64,000 nucleotides of DNA from DASSUW01 sp963844205 (lineage in GTDB: Bacteria; Actinomycetota; Thermoleophilia; Solirubrobacterales; Solirubrobacteraceae). Below are positions 44,513 to 52,780 of this stretch, piece after piece. The stretch's first letter is position 1; each line of letters starts with the position of its first letter. The stretch covers positions 62,001 to 126,000 of the forward strand of contig CAWJNK010000010.1 of the NCBI GenBank assembly GCA_963844205.1, in the 5' to 3' direction. The notes beneath the pieces were generated by a model. That model had not been told where the DNA came from and did no database searches. It saw only the letters and a list, made by a program, of their open reading frames with translations. Position numbers and translations under genes: made by a program.

Positions 44513-45032
44513 CAATCCCCCCGTACCGGTCAGCGGTCTGTTCGAGACCCACCTCACGGTCAGCGACCTGGGGCGCGCGGTCGCCTTCTACCGCGACGTG
44601 GTCGGCCTCGCGCTCGCGCTCGAAGTGCCGGAACGGGGCGCCGCCTTCCTCTGGATCGGCGAGCCCGGTCAGGCGATGCTCGGCCTCTGGTCGCTCGGGT
44701 CCGCACCACTGGGACTCTCGCTCCACGTGGCCTTCGCGGCTTCGCTGAATGACGTCCTGGACGCCTGCGACCGCCTGCGCTCACGTGGCATCACACCGCT
44801 CTCGTTCTTTGGGACCGAAGCCAGTGAGCCGAGCGTCATCGGCTGGATGCCGGCGGCCGCGGTCTACTTCCGCGACCCCGACGGCCACCAGCTCGAGTAC
44901 CTGGCGATGCTGGCCGAGGAGCCGCGTTCCGACGGCGGGATAGTGCCCTGGTCCCAGTGGACGCGCCAGGCGGGGCGCGCGGCCGAGACGCGCACCGGCT
45001 CACCCCGCGAGCGTCGCGGGTTGCACGACTGA
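44502..45032 (+). CDS. VOC-family (glyoxalase/bleomycin-resistance) protein
   Basis: A 176-residue metalloenzyme-fold protein with two beta-alpha-beta-beta-beta units: ETHLTVSDLGRAVAFYRDVVGLALALEV and GLSLHVAFAASLNDVLDACDRLRSRGI, ending VYFRDPDGHQLEYLAML (a typical metal-binding Glu near the C-terminus). The substrate is unknown (glyoxalase, dioxygenase or antibiotic sequestering). The start is ATG 44502, inside the end of the small lipoprotein gene. It is the first of two genes coupled to a GNAT, 5 bp apart. Confidence 0.87.
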   Translation: MATSNPPVPVSGLFETHLTVSDLGRAVAFYRDVVGLALALEVPERGAAFLWIGEPGQAMLGLWSLGSAPLGLSLHVAFAASLNDVLDACDRLRSRGITPLSFFGTEASEPSVIGWMPAAAVYFRDPDGHQLEYLAMLAEEPRSDGGIVPWSQWTRQAGRAAETRTGSPRERRGLHD

Positions 45033-45037
45033 TCGCC

Positions 45038-45559
45038 ATGGATGAGAACGTCGAACGCAGGCATGGCCCCGCGCCGTCTCGGGCCGGCGCGATCGCCGTC
45101 GAGGAACACCGCGGTGCCAGGGCAGGACTGCGGTCCCTGTTCGAGCTCGCCGAGGACTCGCCGCGGGAGCTCGACACGTACATCGATGCCGGCCGCGTCC
45201 TCGTCGCCGTCGACGGGAACCAGGTTGTGGGCCACGTCCAGATAACCGAAACGGAGCGGCCGGACGAGGTCGAGATCAGGAACCTCGCCGTCGACCCGTT
45301 GCACCAACGCCGCGGAATCGGCCGAGCCTTGGTCGCGGCGGCGATCGCGCTGGCTCGCGACGATGGGCGATCCACGCTCGTCGTCGCCACCGCGGCCGCC
45401 GACGTCGGCAACCTGCGGTTCTACCAACGGCTCGGGTTCCGGATGCGCTCGATCGAGCGCGACGTGTTCACCGCGGCGACCGGCTATGAGCCGAGGCTCG
45501 AGATCGACGGCATCGAGCTGCGCGACCGGGTGTGGTTCGACCTGGGCGTCGACGAGTAG
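45038..45559 (+). CDS. GNAT-family N-acetyltransferase
   Basis: A 173-residue protein with GNAT motif A (VEIRNLAVDPLHQRRGIGRALVAAAIALARDDG; acetyl-CoA loop QRRGIG) and motif B (NLRFYQRLGFRMRSIERDVF). The acceptor is unknown. The start ATG 45038 lies 5 bp after the VOC stop, so the two probably form an operon. The region 45560-45827 after it holds no gene. Confidence 0.87.
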   Translation: MDENVERRHGPAPSRAGAIAVEEHRGARAGLRSLFELAEDSPRELDTYIDAGRVLVAVDGNQVVGHVQITETERPDEVEIRNLAVDPLHQRRGIGRALVAAAIALARDDGRSTLVVATAAADVGNLRFYQRLGFRMRSIERDVFTAATGYEPRLEIDGIELRDRVWFDLGVDE

Positions 45560-45827
45560 TCCGCTGCTCAGCGGGGCGGCATCCGTGGCGGTGCCACGTG
45601 CACCGACGTGCTCGACATGCCCGGCTCGGGAAGACCAGCGCGAGCGTCGCCGCGACCGTGATTGCCCGCTTCGCTCAGGTTGTGAGGACGTCGTGGACGG
45701 CGAACTCGCCGACGATGGGCTTGGCGGCGGTCCCGGATGGCGCCAACTTCGTGCGTGAGCCTGCGCAGCGGCCCTGATGCGAACGCGTTGAACGCCTCTC
45801 GGAGCGTCGGGTGCCCGCGTTGCCGTG

Positions 45828-48689
45828 TCAGCCAGCGGCGCGGGCAAGTACGTCCGGGAGCTGCCGCCGCGAGGAGATGTCGAGCTTGCGGAACGACCGG
45901 CCCAGATGGGTCTCTACCGTCTTCTCGGTGACGAAGAGCGTCTGGGCGATCTCCCGGTTCGTGCCTCCCGTGGCGGCGAGCTCCACCACGCGCCGCTCGC
46001 TTGGGGTCAGCGAGTCGGCACCGGTGCGGTCGGTGGTCCGGGGGCGGACGCCGATCGCCGCGAGCTCGGTGCGCGCTCGGCGCTCCAGGGTCCGGGCGCC
46101 GCAGCGGGCGGCCAGCGTAAGCCCTTCCAGCAAAGGCTCGCGCGCCGCGCTGCGCTGGCCTGCGGCACGGTACGTTGCGCCGAGGTCGACCAGCACCCGG
46201 GCATGCTCAAGCCGCGCCGGCGAGTGCTCCAGCACGGCGAGCGCCTCTGTCAGCCGCTTCGGCCGTTCCGCGCGTGGGCCGACGAGCGCGTGGGCGCGCA
46301 GCGCAACGCCGATCGCGCGCGGCGCGCCGAATGACTGCGCGCGGCGCACCTCGTCGGCGGCCAAGGCGCGAGCCTCGTCGTGGCGTCCGAGCTCGACCAG
46401 CGAGAGCGCCGCCGCCGACCGCCACGGCAGCATGGCCGGGTTCTCGCCGCCGAACGCCGGGTCGTCGCAGCCGCGCAGCTCGTCGATCGCGGCTTCGTGG
46501 TTGCCGGCCGCGGCGCGGAGCACGCCTGAGGCGTAGCGCAGCTGGGAGCTCGGCGTGAAGTCGGTGTCGTACCGAACGCCGGCGCGGTCGACGAGCCGGC
46601 GCAGGGCGGCGGGGGTCTCGTCGCGGTCGAGGCCCGCGAGCACCGCCGCCGCCACCGCGAGGACGACGAACTCGACGCCGAGCAGGTCGGGGGCGAGCTC
46701 GATCGCCGCCTGCGCGTCCGCCTCGGCGGCGCCCAGGTCTCCACGGCGCACCCCGATGCGCGCTCGAAGCCCCGAGATAGTGACGACGGTCAGTGCCGCG
46801 CCGTGCTCGCGCGCATGCGTGAGGATCTCGTCGGTGCCCCGGAGGGCAGCGTCAGGACCATCGGCGGCCCCGAGAGCGGCCAGGGCCAAGAGCACCCAGT
46901 TCTCGCCGCGGTGGGGCTCGAGCGGGAGGCGGGCCGCGAGGGCGCGCTCGGCGAGGTCGATCGTCGTGGTCGCCGAGCCCAAGGACAGCACTTCCTCCAT
47001 GGCGAGCGTTGCGAGCGTGGTGGCCTGTAGCACGTCGCGTGCCGGGCCGCCTGGATCTCGCAGGTTGGCGATCGTCGCCTCGGCCTCGCGCCATGCCGAC
47101 ACCGACGTGTAGGTGACGCCCAGCAGCGCGGCCTCGACCTGCTGACGTGCCGGCTCCCCCGCCGGGAGCCGCTCCTGGGCGCGGCGAAGCATCACCGCTC
47201 CTTCAGCGGCGCGGCCCCCGAAGAAGAGCATGCCGCTGAGCTCGATTGCCGCCGCGGCGATCGCGTCCGCGTCCTCGCCGCGCTCGACGATCTCCGACAG
47301 CGGGGCGATCGCCTCCGGTGCGCCGGCGCGGGCGTGCGCCTGGCCGAGCTCGAGCACCACCGCGGCGCGGTCACCGTCAGTGGGAGGCTCCGCCAGTGCC
47401 CGGGAGAGCAGCGCGGCTGCCCCGGGTGCGTCGCCCAGGGCCAGCGCCGCGCGGGCGGCGTCACGCAGCAATGCGACCGCTCCGGGGTCCGCCGCCGGCT
47501 CGGTGTGCATGACCTGCGCCGCGACCTGGCCGGCGGGTGCTCCACGCTCGCGCAGGATCGCCGCCGCCGCGCGGTGCAGCCGCCCGCGTTCGGCGGGCGA
47601 GAGGTCGCCGTAGATCGCCGCGCGCAGGATGGGGTGGGTGAAGCGGACGGTGCCGCCCGATTCCACGACGCCCGCGGACACCAGCGCCCCCATCGCCGCC
47701 TCCAGGTTGGGGCCGCCGAGTCCGGCCAGTAGCGCGGTGTCGCCCACCTGGGCGCTGTCGCCGAGCGCACTGAGCGCACGTGCGAGCACGCCGGCTGCCG
47801 GCGACAGCCGCGCCAGACGGAGCAACACCGCGTTGGCGACCCCGCTGGGGACGATCGCGCCGACATCGTCCGCGGCGGCCGCGGTGGGATCGATGCCGCG
47901 AGCCGCCAGTTCATCGAGCAGCTCACCGATGAGGAACGGGTTGCCGCCCGTCACCTCCATACACGCGCGCACGAACCGCTCGTGGGGCTCGTCGGACAGC
48001 CGCTCGGCGACCAGCGCGCCGACGGCCGCCTGCGTCAGGGGCGATGGATGGAGCAGTTCCACGGCGGGATCGGCGACGAGTGCCGCCGCCACGGGCGTCA
48101 CCGCAGGATCGAGCGGCCGGGTGGCGATGATAAGTGCGAGTGGCTGCCCCTCCAGCCGGCGCGCGATGAAGGCGAGCGCACGCGCCGACGGCGTGTCGCA
48201 CCACTGCAGGTCGTCGACCACGAGCGCGAGCGGCGAATCGGCGGCGAGGTTAGATGCGAGCCAGTACAGGCCGTGTTGCCACGCGTAGCCAGGGTCGCCG
48301 GCGGATGGACCTGGCGCCGGCACCCCGGAAGCCGTCGTGGGCGCGCCGGTGAGCACGTCCGCGGCCAACGCCGCCGCTCCCGCCAGCCAGCGCTCGCGCT
48401 CACCCGTGTCGGCCTCCAGCAATGGGCGCTCGAAGAGCTGGCGCACGACCCCGAACGGGAACCCGTGCTCGAGCTCCGTCGCCCGCGCCGCAAGGACGCG
48501 GAGGCCGAGGTGCAACCCCCGGGCGCGTGCCTCCTCGAGCAACCGCGACTTCCCCATCCCCGCGGCACCCTCGATGACCAGGGCGGCCCCGGCTCGCTGG
48601 CCGGCGGCGCGCAGCGCCGCGCGGACACGCTCGAGTTCGTGCGCGCGCTCGAGCAGCGCGGCCGGCCGGGCAAGCGCGGACTGGTCCAT
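45828..48689 (-). CDS. Large AAA-ATPase LuxR regulator (LAL/MalT-like)
   Basis: A 953-residue regulator. The N-terminal ATPase has Walker A GAAGMGKS (41-48) and Walker B LALVVDDLQWCD (154-165). A long helical TPR-like middle follows, and a C-terminal LuxR HTH (LTPSERRVVELAATGGTNREIAQTLFVTEKTVETHLGRSFRKL). This is the LAL architecture, in which inducer and ATP drive oligomerisation on DNA. The start is ATG 48689 (MDQSALARPAALLER). A truncated copy of its first codons lies at 50640-50720. It is divergent from a lipoprotein gene, with a repeated GATGT element between them. Confidence 0.9.
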   Translation of the reverse strand: MDQSALARPAALLERAHELERVRAALRAAGQRAGAALVIEGAAGMGKSRLLEEARARGLHLGLRVLAARATELEHGFPFGVVRQLFERPLLEADTGERERWLAGAAALAADVLTGAPTTASGVPAPGPSAGDPGYAWQHGLYWLASNLAADSPLALVVDDLQWCDTPSARALAFIARRLEGQPLALIIATRPLDPAVTPVAAALVADPAVELLHPSPLTQAAVGALVAERLSDEPHERFVRACMEVTGGNPFLIGELLDELAARGIDPTAAAADDVGAIVPSGVANAVLLRLARLSPAAGVLARALSALGDSAQVGDTALLAGLGGPNLEAAMGALVSAGVVESGGTVRFTHPILRAAIYGDLSPAERGRLHRAAAAILRERGAPAGQVAAQVMHTEPAADPGAVALLRDAARAALALGDAPGAAALLSRALAEPPTDGDRAAVVLELGQAHARAGAPEAIAPLSEIVERGEDADAIAAAAIELSGMLFFGGRAAEGAVMLRRAQERLPAGEPARQQVEAALLGVTYTSVSAWREAEATIANLRDPGGPARDVLQATTLATLAMEEVLSLGSATTTIDLAERALAARLPLEPHRGENWVLLALAALGAADGPDAALRGTDEILTHAREHGAALTVVTISGLRARIGVRRGDLGAAEADAQAAIELAPDLLGVEFVVLAVAAAVLAGLDRDETPAALRRLVDRAGVRYDTDFTPSSQLRYASGVLRAAAGNHEAAIDELRGCDDPAFGGENPAMLPWRSAAALSLVELGRHDEARALAADEVRRAQSFGAPRAIGVALRAHALVGPRAERPKRLTEALAVLEHSPARLEHARVLVDLGATYRAAGQRSAAREPLLEGLTLAARCGARTLERRARTELAAIGVRPRTTDRTGADSLTPSERRVVELAATGGTNREIAQTLFVTEKTVETHLGRSFRKLDISSRRQLPDVLARAAG

Positions 48690-48723
48690 GCGCAGATCGA
48701 TCGTACGCGGAGCCCACCGGCAG

Positions 48724-48769
48724 GCGCAATGTTCGGGGGTCGATGTCAGGGGATGTGCCCGATGTGCGG
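48724..48769. promoter_or_regulatory. 46-bp conserved intergenic element, copy A (phased GATGT repeats)
   Basis: Identical over 46 bp to 50753-50798. It contains GATGT at 48742, 48752 and 48761, spaced about one helical turn. It lies between the LuxR-AAA gene and the lipoprotein gene, so it may be the operator of this regulator type or a divergent promoter core. Confidence 0.65.
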
Positions 48770-48863
48770 AGCGCAGGTCGGGCGGATGCTGGCCCCTACA
48801 GCAAGTTCGCTGGAGGCCGTCGTAGCGGACGGGTACCCGCGACTCCTCAACCAAAGGAACGAG

Positions 48864-49418
48864 ATGACTCTCGGCAGATCAATCACATCCCTCGTCGGCG
48901 CGGCGGCGGTCCTGCTCGCCGTGCTGGTGGTCGCCGGCTGCGGCGGCGGCGATGGCGGCGACGCGACAGCAGCGCCGGCGCCGCCCAGGACCGCGAGCGG
49001 CGGGCCGGCGACGGTCGGAGTTGCGACTTCCGGCCTGGGAGAGATCCTCGTTGACTCGAGCGGCCGTACGACCTACCTGTTCAAGAAGGACTCCGGGACG
49101 AGGAGTGCGTGCAGCGGCGCCTGCGCCAGTGCCTGGCCCCCGGTCCGGGCGGACGGCGAGCCGACGGTCGGCGGCGGGGCGGACGCGTCGCTCGTCGGAA
49201 CCACGACGCGGTCCGATGGACAGCCGCAGGTCACGTACAACGGCCACCCGCTCTACCTCTACCAAGGCGACCAGAAGCCGGGCGACACAACCGGCCAGGG
49301 CTCGACGGGGTTCGGCGCCGCCTGGTGGGCGCTGTCCGCGGCGGGAAACGAGGTCACCGGCCAGGCATCGAGCTCGGGCGGCGGCCGATCGAGCTACGGC
49401 GGTGGCGCCGGCTACTAG
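48864..49418 (+). CDS. Lipoprotein with secreted-repeat (Lipoprotein_15, COG4315) modules
   Basis: A 184-residue lipoprotein. The lipobox is LAVLVVAGCG (Cys about 25). Two secreted repeats follow: VDSSGRTTYLFKKDSGTRSACSGACASAWPPV and TTRSDGQPQVTYNGHPLYLYQGDQKPGDTTGQGSTGFGAAWWAL, with the pattern GRT(L/T)Y and CSGACAxxWPP typical of PF03640. The function of the family is unknown; it is attached to the outer face of the membrane. The tail is Gly/Ser/Tyr-rich. The start ATG 48864 has aaagga 5 bp upstream. It is divergent from the LuxR-AAA regulator. Confidence 0.88.
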   Translation: MTLGRSITSLVGAAAVLLAVLVVAGCGGGDGGDATAAPAPPRTASGGPATVGVATSGLGEILVDSSGRTTYLFKKDSGTRSACSGACASAWPPVRADGEPTVGGGADASLVGTTTRSDGQPQVTYNGHPLYLYQGDQKPGDTTGQGSTGFGAAWWALSAAGNEVTGQASSSGGGRSSYGGGAGY

Positions 49419-49529
49419 TGGAGCCGCGCGCCGGTCGCGGAGCACGGCCGCCACCAGGCGGCCGTCGCCGCGGCTCACACGCTCGGTGCGCGCCCGCCTC
49501 CCACCGGCTCACGCCACAGGAGAAACCCG

Positions 49530-49724
49530 ATGAGCAACATCCCCATCACAGAAGTCGTCCCCAGGATCGCGCAGCAACTGACTTTGCGGGACCTCCGGCG
49601 GTTCGGACACGAGGCTCTGGCACAGCTCATGACGACCCGCGCTGCCTCGCAGAGCACGCCACCGCTCGAGCCGGTGCGGAATTACGGGTTCATCACGAGG
49701 CCTCTGACATCCGCCCAAGGATGA
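49530..49724 (+). CDS. Small protein of unknown function (possible fragment)
   Basis: 64 residues after a good RBS (aggag) before ATG 49530. The sequence MSNIPITEVVPRIAQQLTLRDLRRFGHEALAQLM looks helical and gene-like, but the C-terminus ends abruptly in FITRPLTSAQG. It lies 111 bp after the lipoprotein gene in the same direction. It may be a real small protein or the start of a larger gene cut by a deletion; no family was recognised. Confidence 0.45.
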   Translation: MSNIPITEVVPRIAQQLTLRDLRRFGHEALAQLMTTRAASQSTPPLEPVRNYGFITRPLTSAQG

Positions 49725-49815
49725 CAATCGACGAGTTGCGCTCGCAACGATCCGGAAACCGCGCCCACTGCCCTACTCGTAGCGTCGCCGGCGCAAACGA
49801 CGCAGGGGACCTGCG

Positions 49816-49998
49816 ATGACGACGACGATCGAGCATCAGGCCGCCCTGGCAAGGATCGAGGAGATGCGGCGCTACGCGGACGCGACCCGGCGGCACCGTC
49901 GGCCGACGAGGCGACGCCACTCGCGGCGCGGGCCACGAGCCGTCCTAGCGACGGTCGCTTGCAGGCTGCGCCTTTCAACCGACGGCCCCGACCCATGA
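49816..49998 (+). CDS. Very small open frame, doubtful
   Basis: 60 residues from ATG 49816: MTTTIEHQAALARIEEMRRYADA is plausible as a helical start, but the rest is Arg-rich (RRHRRPTRRRHSRRG) and suggests that coding stopped around residue 28. It is probably a remnant of a gene whose 3' part was lost. Confidence 0.3.
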   Translation: MTTTIEHQAALARIEEMRRYADATRRHRRPTRRRHSRRGPRAVLATVACRLRLSTDGPDP

Positions 49999-50097
49999 TC
50001 CTCACGACCGACAACGACATGTACGTGCGCTGAGCAGAGTGACGCGGGACATAGCCGACCGGATGCCCACGGCCGCCCCGGTTGGCGCCTCGCGATC

Positions 50098-50547
50098 GTG
50101 ACCGGCCCGACCAAGGTTCTGCTCGTGTCGGGGAGCCTGCGCGCCGAGTCCGTGAACAGCGCGCTGCTGCGCACCGCCGCGGCACTCGCCGGAGACCGGA
50201 TAAGCACAACGCTCTACGAGGGCTTGGGCACGCTGCCGCACTTGAATCCCGACGACGATCCGGACGGCGGCCGTGTACCCGCGGCCGTGACCGGCCTGCG
50301 TCGGCGGCTCGCTGAGGCGAATGCCGTGCTCTTCTGCACTCCAGAGTATGCCGCCTCGCTGCCGGGGTCCTTCAAGAACCTGCTCGACTGGACGGTCGGT
50401 CGAGCTGAGACGTACGGCAAGCCGGTCGCATGGACCAACGCGTCCAGCCGCCCGGACCCGGACGCCGTCAGTGGCGCACACGACGCGCTTCGCACGGTTC
50501 TCGGCTGCACCGGCGCGGACATCGCGGTGGCCGCGTGGCGCCGAATC
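50098..50547 (+). pseudogene. NAD(P)H-dependent FMN reductase, C-terminus lost
   Basis: Starts at GTG 50098. The flavodoxin-like fold is clear: KVLLVSGSLRAESVNSALLRTAAALA (FMN phosphate loop), ANAVLFCTPEYAASLPGSFKNLLDWTVG, and GKPVAWTNASSR. Homology ends near residue 150 (AVAAWRRI). The frame then continues to 50829 through unrelated sequence, including the antisense of a LuxR remnant. The last helix and strand of the reductase are therefore missing, as if a deletion fused two broken genes here. It may be inactive. Confidence 0.75.
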
Positions 50548-50639
50548 CAGGTACCGCGAACTCCGCCGCGCCGACCTCCAGGCCGGCGAGGCCTCGCACC
50601 GCGCCGGGCCCGGCCGAGCCCCGTACGGATCGGCGACGA

Positions 50640-50720
50640 CGCGCAGCGCGGCGCGGCGCGCCCGAGCTCGGGCTCGCGGTCGACCAGCGCGGCCGGCCGC
50701 GCAACCGCGGACTGGTTCAT
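50640..50720 (-). pseudogene. Remnant of a LuxR-AAA regulator (first codons only)
   Basis: Starts MNQSAVARPAALVDREPELGR, matching MDQSALARPAALLERAHELER of the intact regulator at 45828-48689. DNA identity continues upstream into the shared 46-bp element. No Walker A or later domain remains. Confidence 0.7.
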
Positions 50721-50752
50721 GCGCCGCTCGATCGTAAGCCGAACCCCGGTCC

Positions 50753-50798
50753 GCGCAATGTTCGGGGGTCGATGTCAGGGGATGTGCCCGATGTGCGG
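50753..50798. promoter_or_regulatory. 46-bp conserved intergenic element, copy B
   Basis: Identical to 48724-48769, again just upstream of a LuxR-AAA start (the remnant) and on the other side facing a secreted-protein gene (RTX-like, start 50957). The GATGT triplet repeats are kept. Confidence 0.65.
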
Positions 50799-50956
50799 CG
50801 TGCCGGGCGGGCTGACCATGTCTCTGTAACCACAGAACTCATCCCCCGATCTAAGCCCGCGATCTACACGCTCACGGCGTGAGAACTCGGTTGGCAGAGA
50901 ACCCGGGCCTCTTCAGGGGTCCTCGATGGGATGCAACCCGATCAGGAGGACCCAGC

Positions 50957-52759
50957 ATGAAACGCATGAGGATCTTGGCCGCGTTTGGCGCGGCTCTGGC
51001 CGCAAGCGTCGCCGCGACAGCTGCCCCCGCCCAGGCGGCGGTCAGCTCGGCGACGATCGACGGGCTGACCGCGACGCTCAATCTCGACGGCGCGGATGAC
51101 AATGTGACGGTGTCGGTGTCCGGCGGGCTGCTCGTCCACGGCCAGGCCACGGGCGGCCTGAACAGCGGCTCGGACTGGAACAGCGCCGTGGCCGGCGATC
51201 AGACGGTGCCGGCCGACGGCACGCGCACAGTGATCGTCAACGGCGGCGACGGCAGCGACTCGGTCACCGTGATTGCCAGGGCCGCCGAGCTCGCAAGTTC
51301 CGGCCTCAACGGCGACGGCGGCGATGACGTGGTGAGCGGCCCTGACAGCAACGACACGCTCAATGGCGGTGACGGCAACGACCGGTTGGTCGCGGGGAAG
51401 GGCGACGACGCCATGAACGGCGGGGCCGGTAACGACACGCTGGTGTGGAACCAGGGTGACGGCTCCGACCGGGCGACGGGCGATGCCGGCAACGACGGCT
51501 CGGAGGTCAACGGCGCGCCGACCCTCGGCGACGTGCTCACGCTCGAGCCCGCCGCGGGCGGGACCGTCAAGCTGCGGCGCACGAACCTCGGTCCGTTCAC
51601 GTTCGACGCCGCGACCGAGCGCTTTGCGGTCAACGGCCTCGGCGGCAACGATTCGTTCACCGCGAACCCCGGCGTGGGCGCGCTCACGCTGCTGTCGGTC
51701 GACGGCGGCGCCGGCGTGGACACGGTCAATGGCTCGGACGGGGCGGATCTCATCCTCGGCGGCGAGGGCAACGATGTCCTCGGCGGCGGCGGCGGCGACG
51801 ACCGCATCGTCGGCGACCGCGGCAACGACACCATGAACGGCGGCAGCGGTGACGACACGCTGGTGTGGAACAACGGCGACAACACCGACGTCGCCAACGG
51901 TGACGACGGCCGCGACGACGTCGAGGTCAACGGCGCCCCGGCCGCGGGCGACATCTTCACCGTCCAGCCCGACGGCGCGCGGATCAAGTTCGAGCGCCCC
52001 AACCTCGTGCCGTTCACGATCGACATCGGCTCCAGCGAGACGCTGCACGCCAACGGCCTCGGCGGCAACGACACGATCACCGTCGGCGAGGTCGGCGCCT
52101 ACGAGGTGACCGCCTCCGGCGGCGCCGGCGAGGACACGCTCACCGGCGGCGGCTCGTCCGACACGTTCCTCGGCGGCTCGGGCAACGACACGATCACGCC
52201 GGGCGGCGGGCTCGATGTCGTCTTCGCCGCCGACGGCGACGACCAGGTCAACCTGCGCGACCGCACGGCCGACGTGGCCCGCGGTGGCGCCGGCAACGAC
52301 TCCGTCGTGGCCGATGCCGGTCAGCTCGACATCCTCGACGGCTTCGAGGTCGTCGACCGCACCCCGAACGCCACACCCCCGCCCGTCAATACCCGCACGC
52401 GCGCGGTGACCATCAGGGGCGGCACCGTGAAGGTCAATAAGGGCACGGCGTCGTTCAAGCTCAGCTGCCCGGCCGGCTCGCCTGGCAACTGCACCGGCTC
52501 GCTCGCGGTGCGCACCGCCCAGCGCGTCAAGCTCGCCGGACTGAAGGTCACGCTCCGGCTCGGCAACGCGCGCTACACCATCGCCCCGGGCAGCTCGAAG
52601 ACGCTCAAGGTCAAGCTCGCCAACGGCAGCCAGCGCCTGGGCGGCAGCAACGGCCGGTTCAGGGTCCTCGCCATCGCCTCCACCGGCCGCTCGGGCAAGA
52701 TCGCCCAGAGCTCCCGGCGCCTGACCCTCACGCTCGGCACGGCCACCAAGAGAAGCTAG
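50957..52759 (+). CDS. Secreted RTX-type calcium-binding repeat protein
   Basis: A 600-residue exported protein with a signal peptide (MKRMRILAAFGAALAASVAATAAPAQA). Several blocks of GGxGxDxx-like nonapeptides (NGGDGNDRLVAGKGDDAMNGGAGNDTLVW; LGGEGNDVLGGGGGDDRIVGDRGNDTMNGG) should form parallel beta-rolls that bind calcium. The C-terminal 120 residues are a beta domain with a cysteine pair (SCPAGSPGNCTG), resembling the tail at window start 2-211. The role is unknown (adhesion or surface layer). The start ATG 50957 follows aggagga. It lies downstream of the copy-B GATGT element. A hairpin terminator follows. Confidence 0.88.
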   Translation: MKRMRILAAFGAALAASVAATAAPAQAAVSSATIDGLTATLNLDGADDNVTVSVSGGLLVHGQATGGLNSGSDWNSAVAGDQTVPADGTRTVIVNGGDGSDSVTVIARAAELASSGLNGDGGDDVVSGPDSNDTLNGGDGNDRLVAGKGDDAMNGGAGNDTLVWNQGDGSDRATGDAGNDGSEVNGAPTLGDVLTLEPAAGGTVKLRRTNLGPFTFDAATERFAVNGLGGNDSFTANPGVGALTLLSVDGGAGVDTVNGSDGADLILGGEGNDVLGGGGGDDRIVGDRGNDTMNGGSGDDTLVWNNGDNTDVANGDDGRDDVEVNGAPAAGDIFTVQPDGARIKFERPNLVPFTIDIGSSETLHANGLGGNDTITVGEVGAYEVTASGGAGEDTLTGGGSSDTFLGGSGNDTITPGGGLDVVFAADGDDQVNLRDRTADVARGGAGNDSVVADAGQLDILDGFEVVDRTPNATPPPVNTRTRAVTIRGGTVKVNKGTASFKLSCPAGSPGNCTGSLAVRTAQRVKLAGLKVTLRLGNARYTIAPGSSKTLKVKLANGSQRLGGSNGRFRVLAIASTGRSGKIAQSSRRLTLTLGTATKRS

Positions 52760-52760
52760 G

Positions 52761-52780
52761 CGCTCCTCTCCTCAGGAGCG
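52761..52780 (+). terminator. Hairpin after the RTX gene
   Basis: CGCTCCT pairs with AGGAGCG around ctcctc, directly after the stop codon. A second GC hairpin (gcggcc...ggccgc) follows at about 52784-52813. Confidence 0.65.

Noticed and set aside
51300..52300. Repeated GGCGGC-rich units that could look like a DNA repeat array
   Set aside because: They are the glycine/aspartate codons of RTX repeats; no CRISPR-like repeat-spacer pattern exists in the window.
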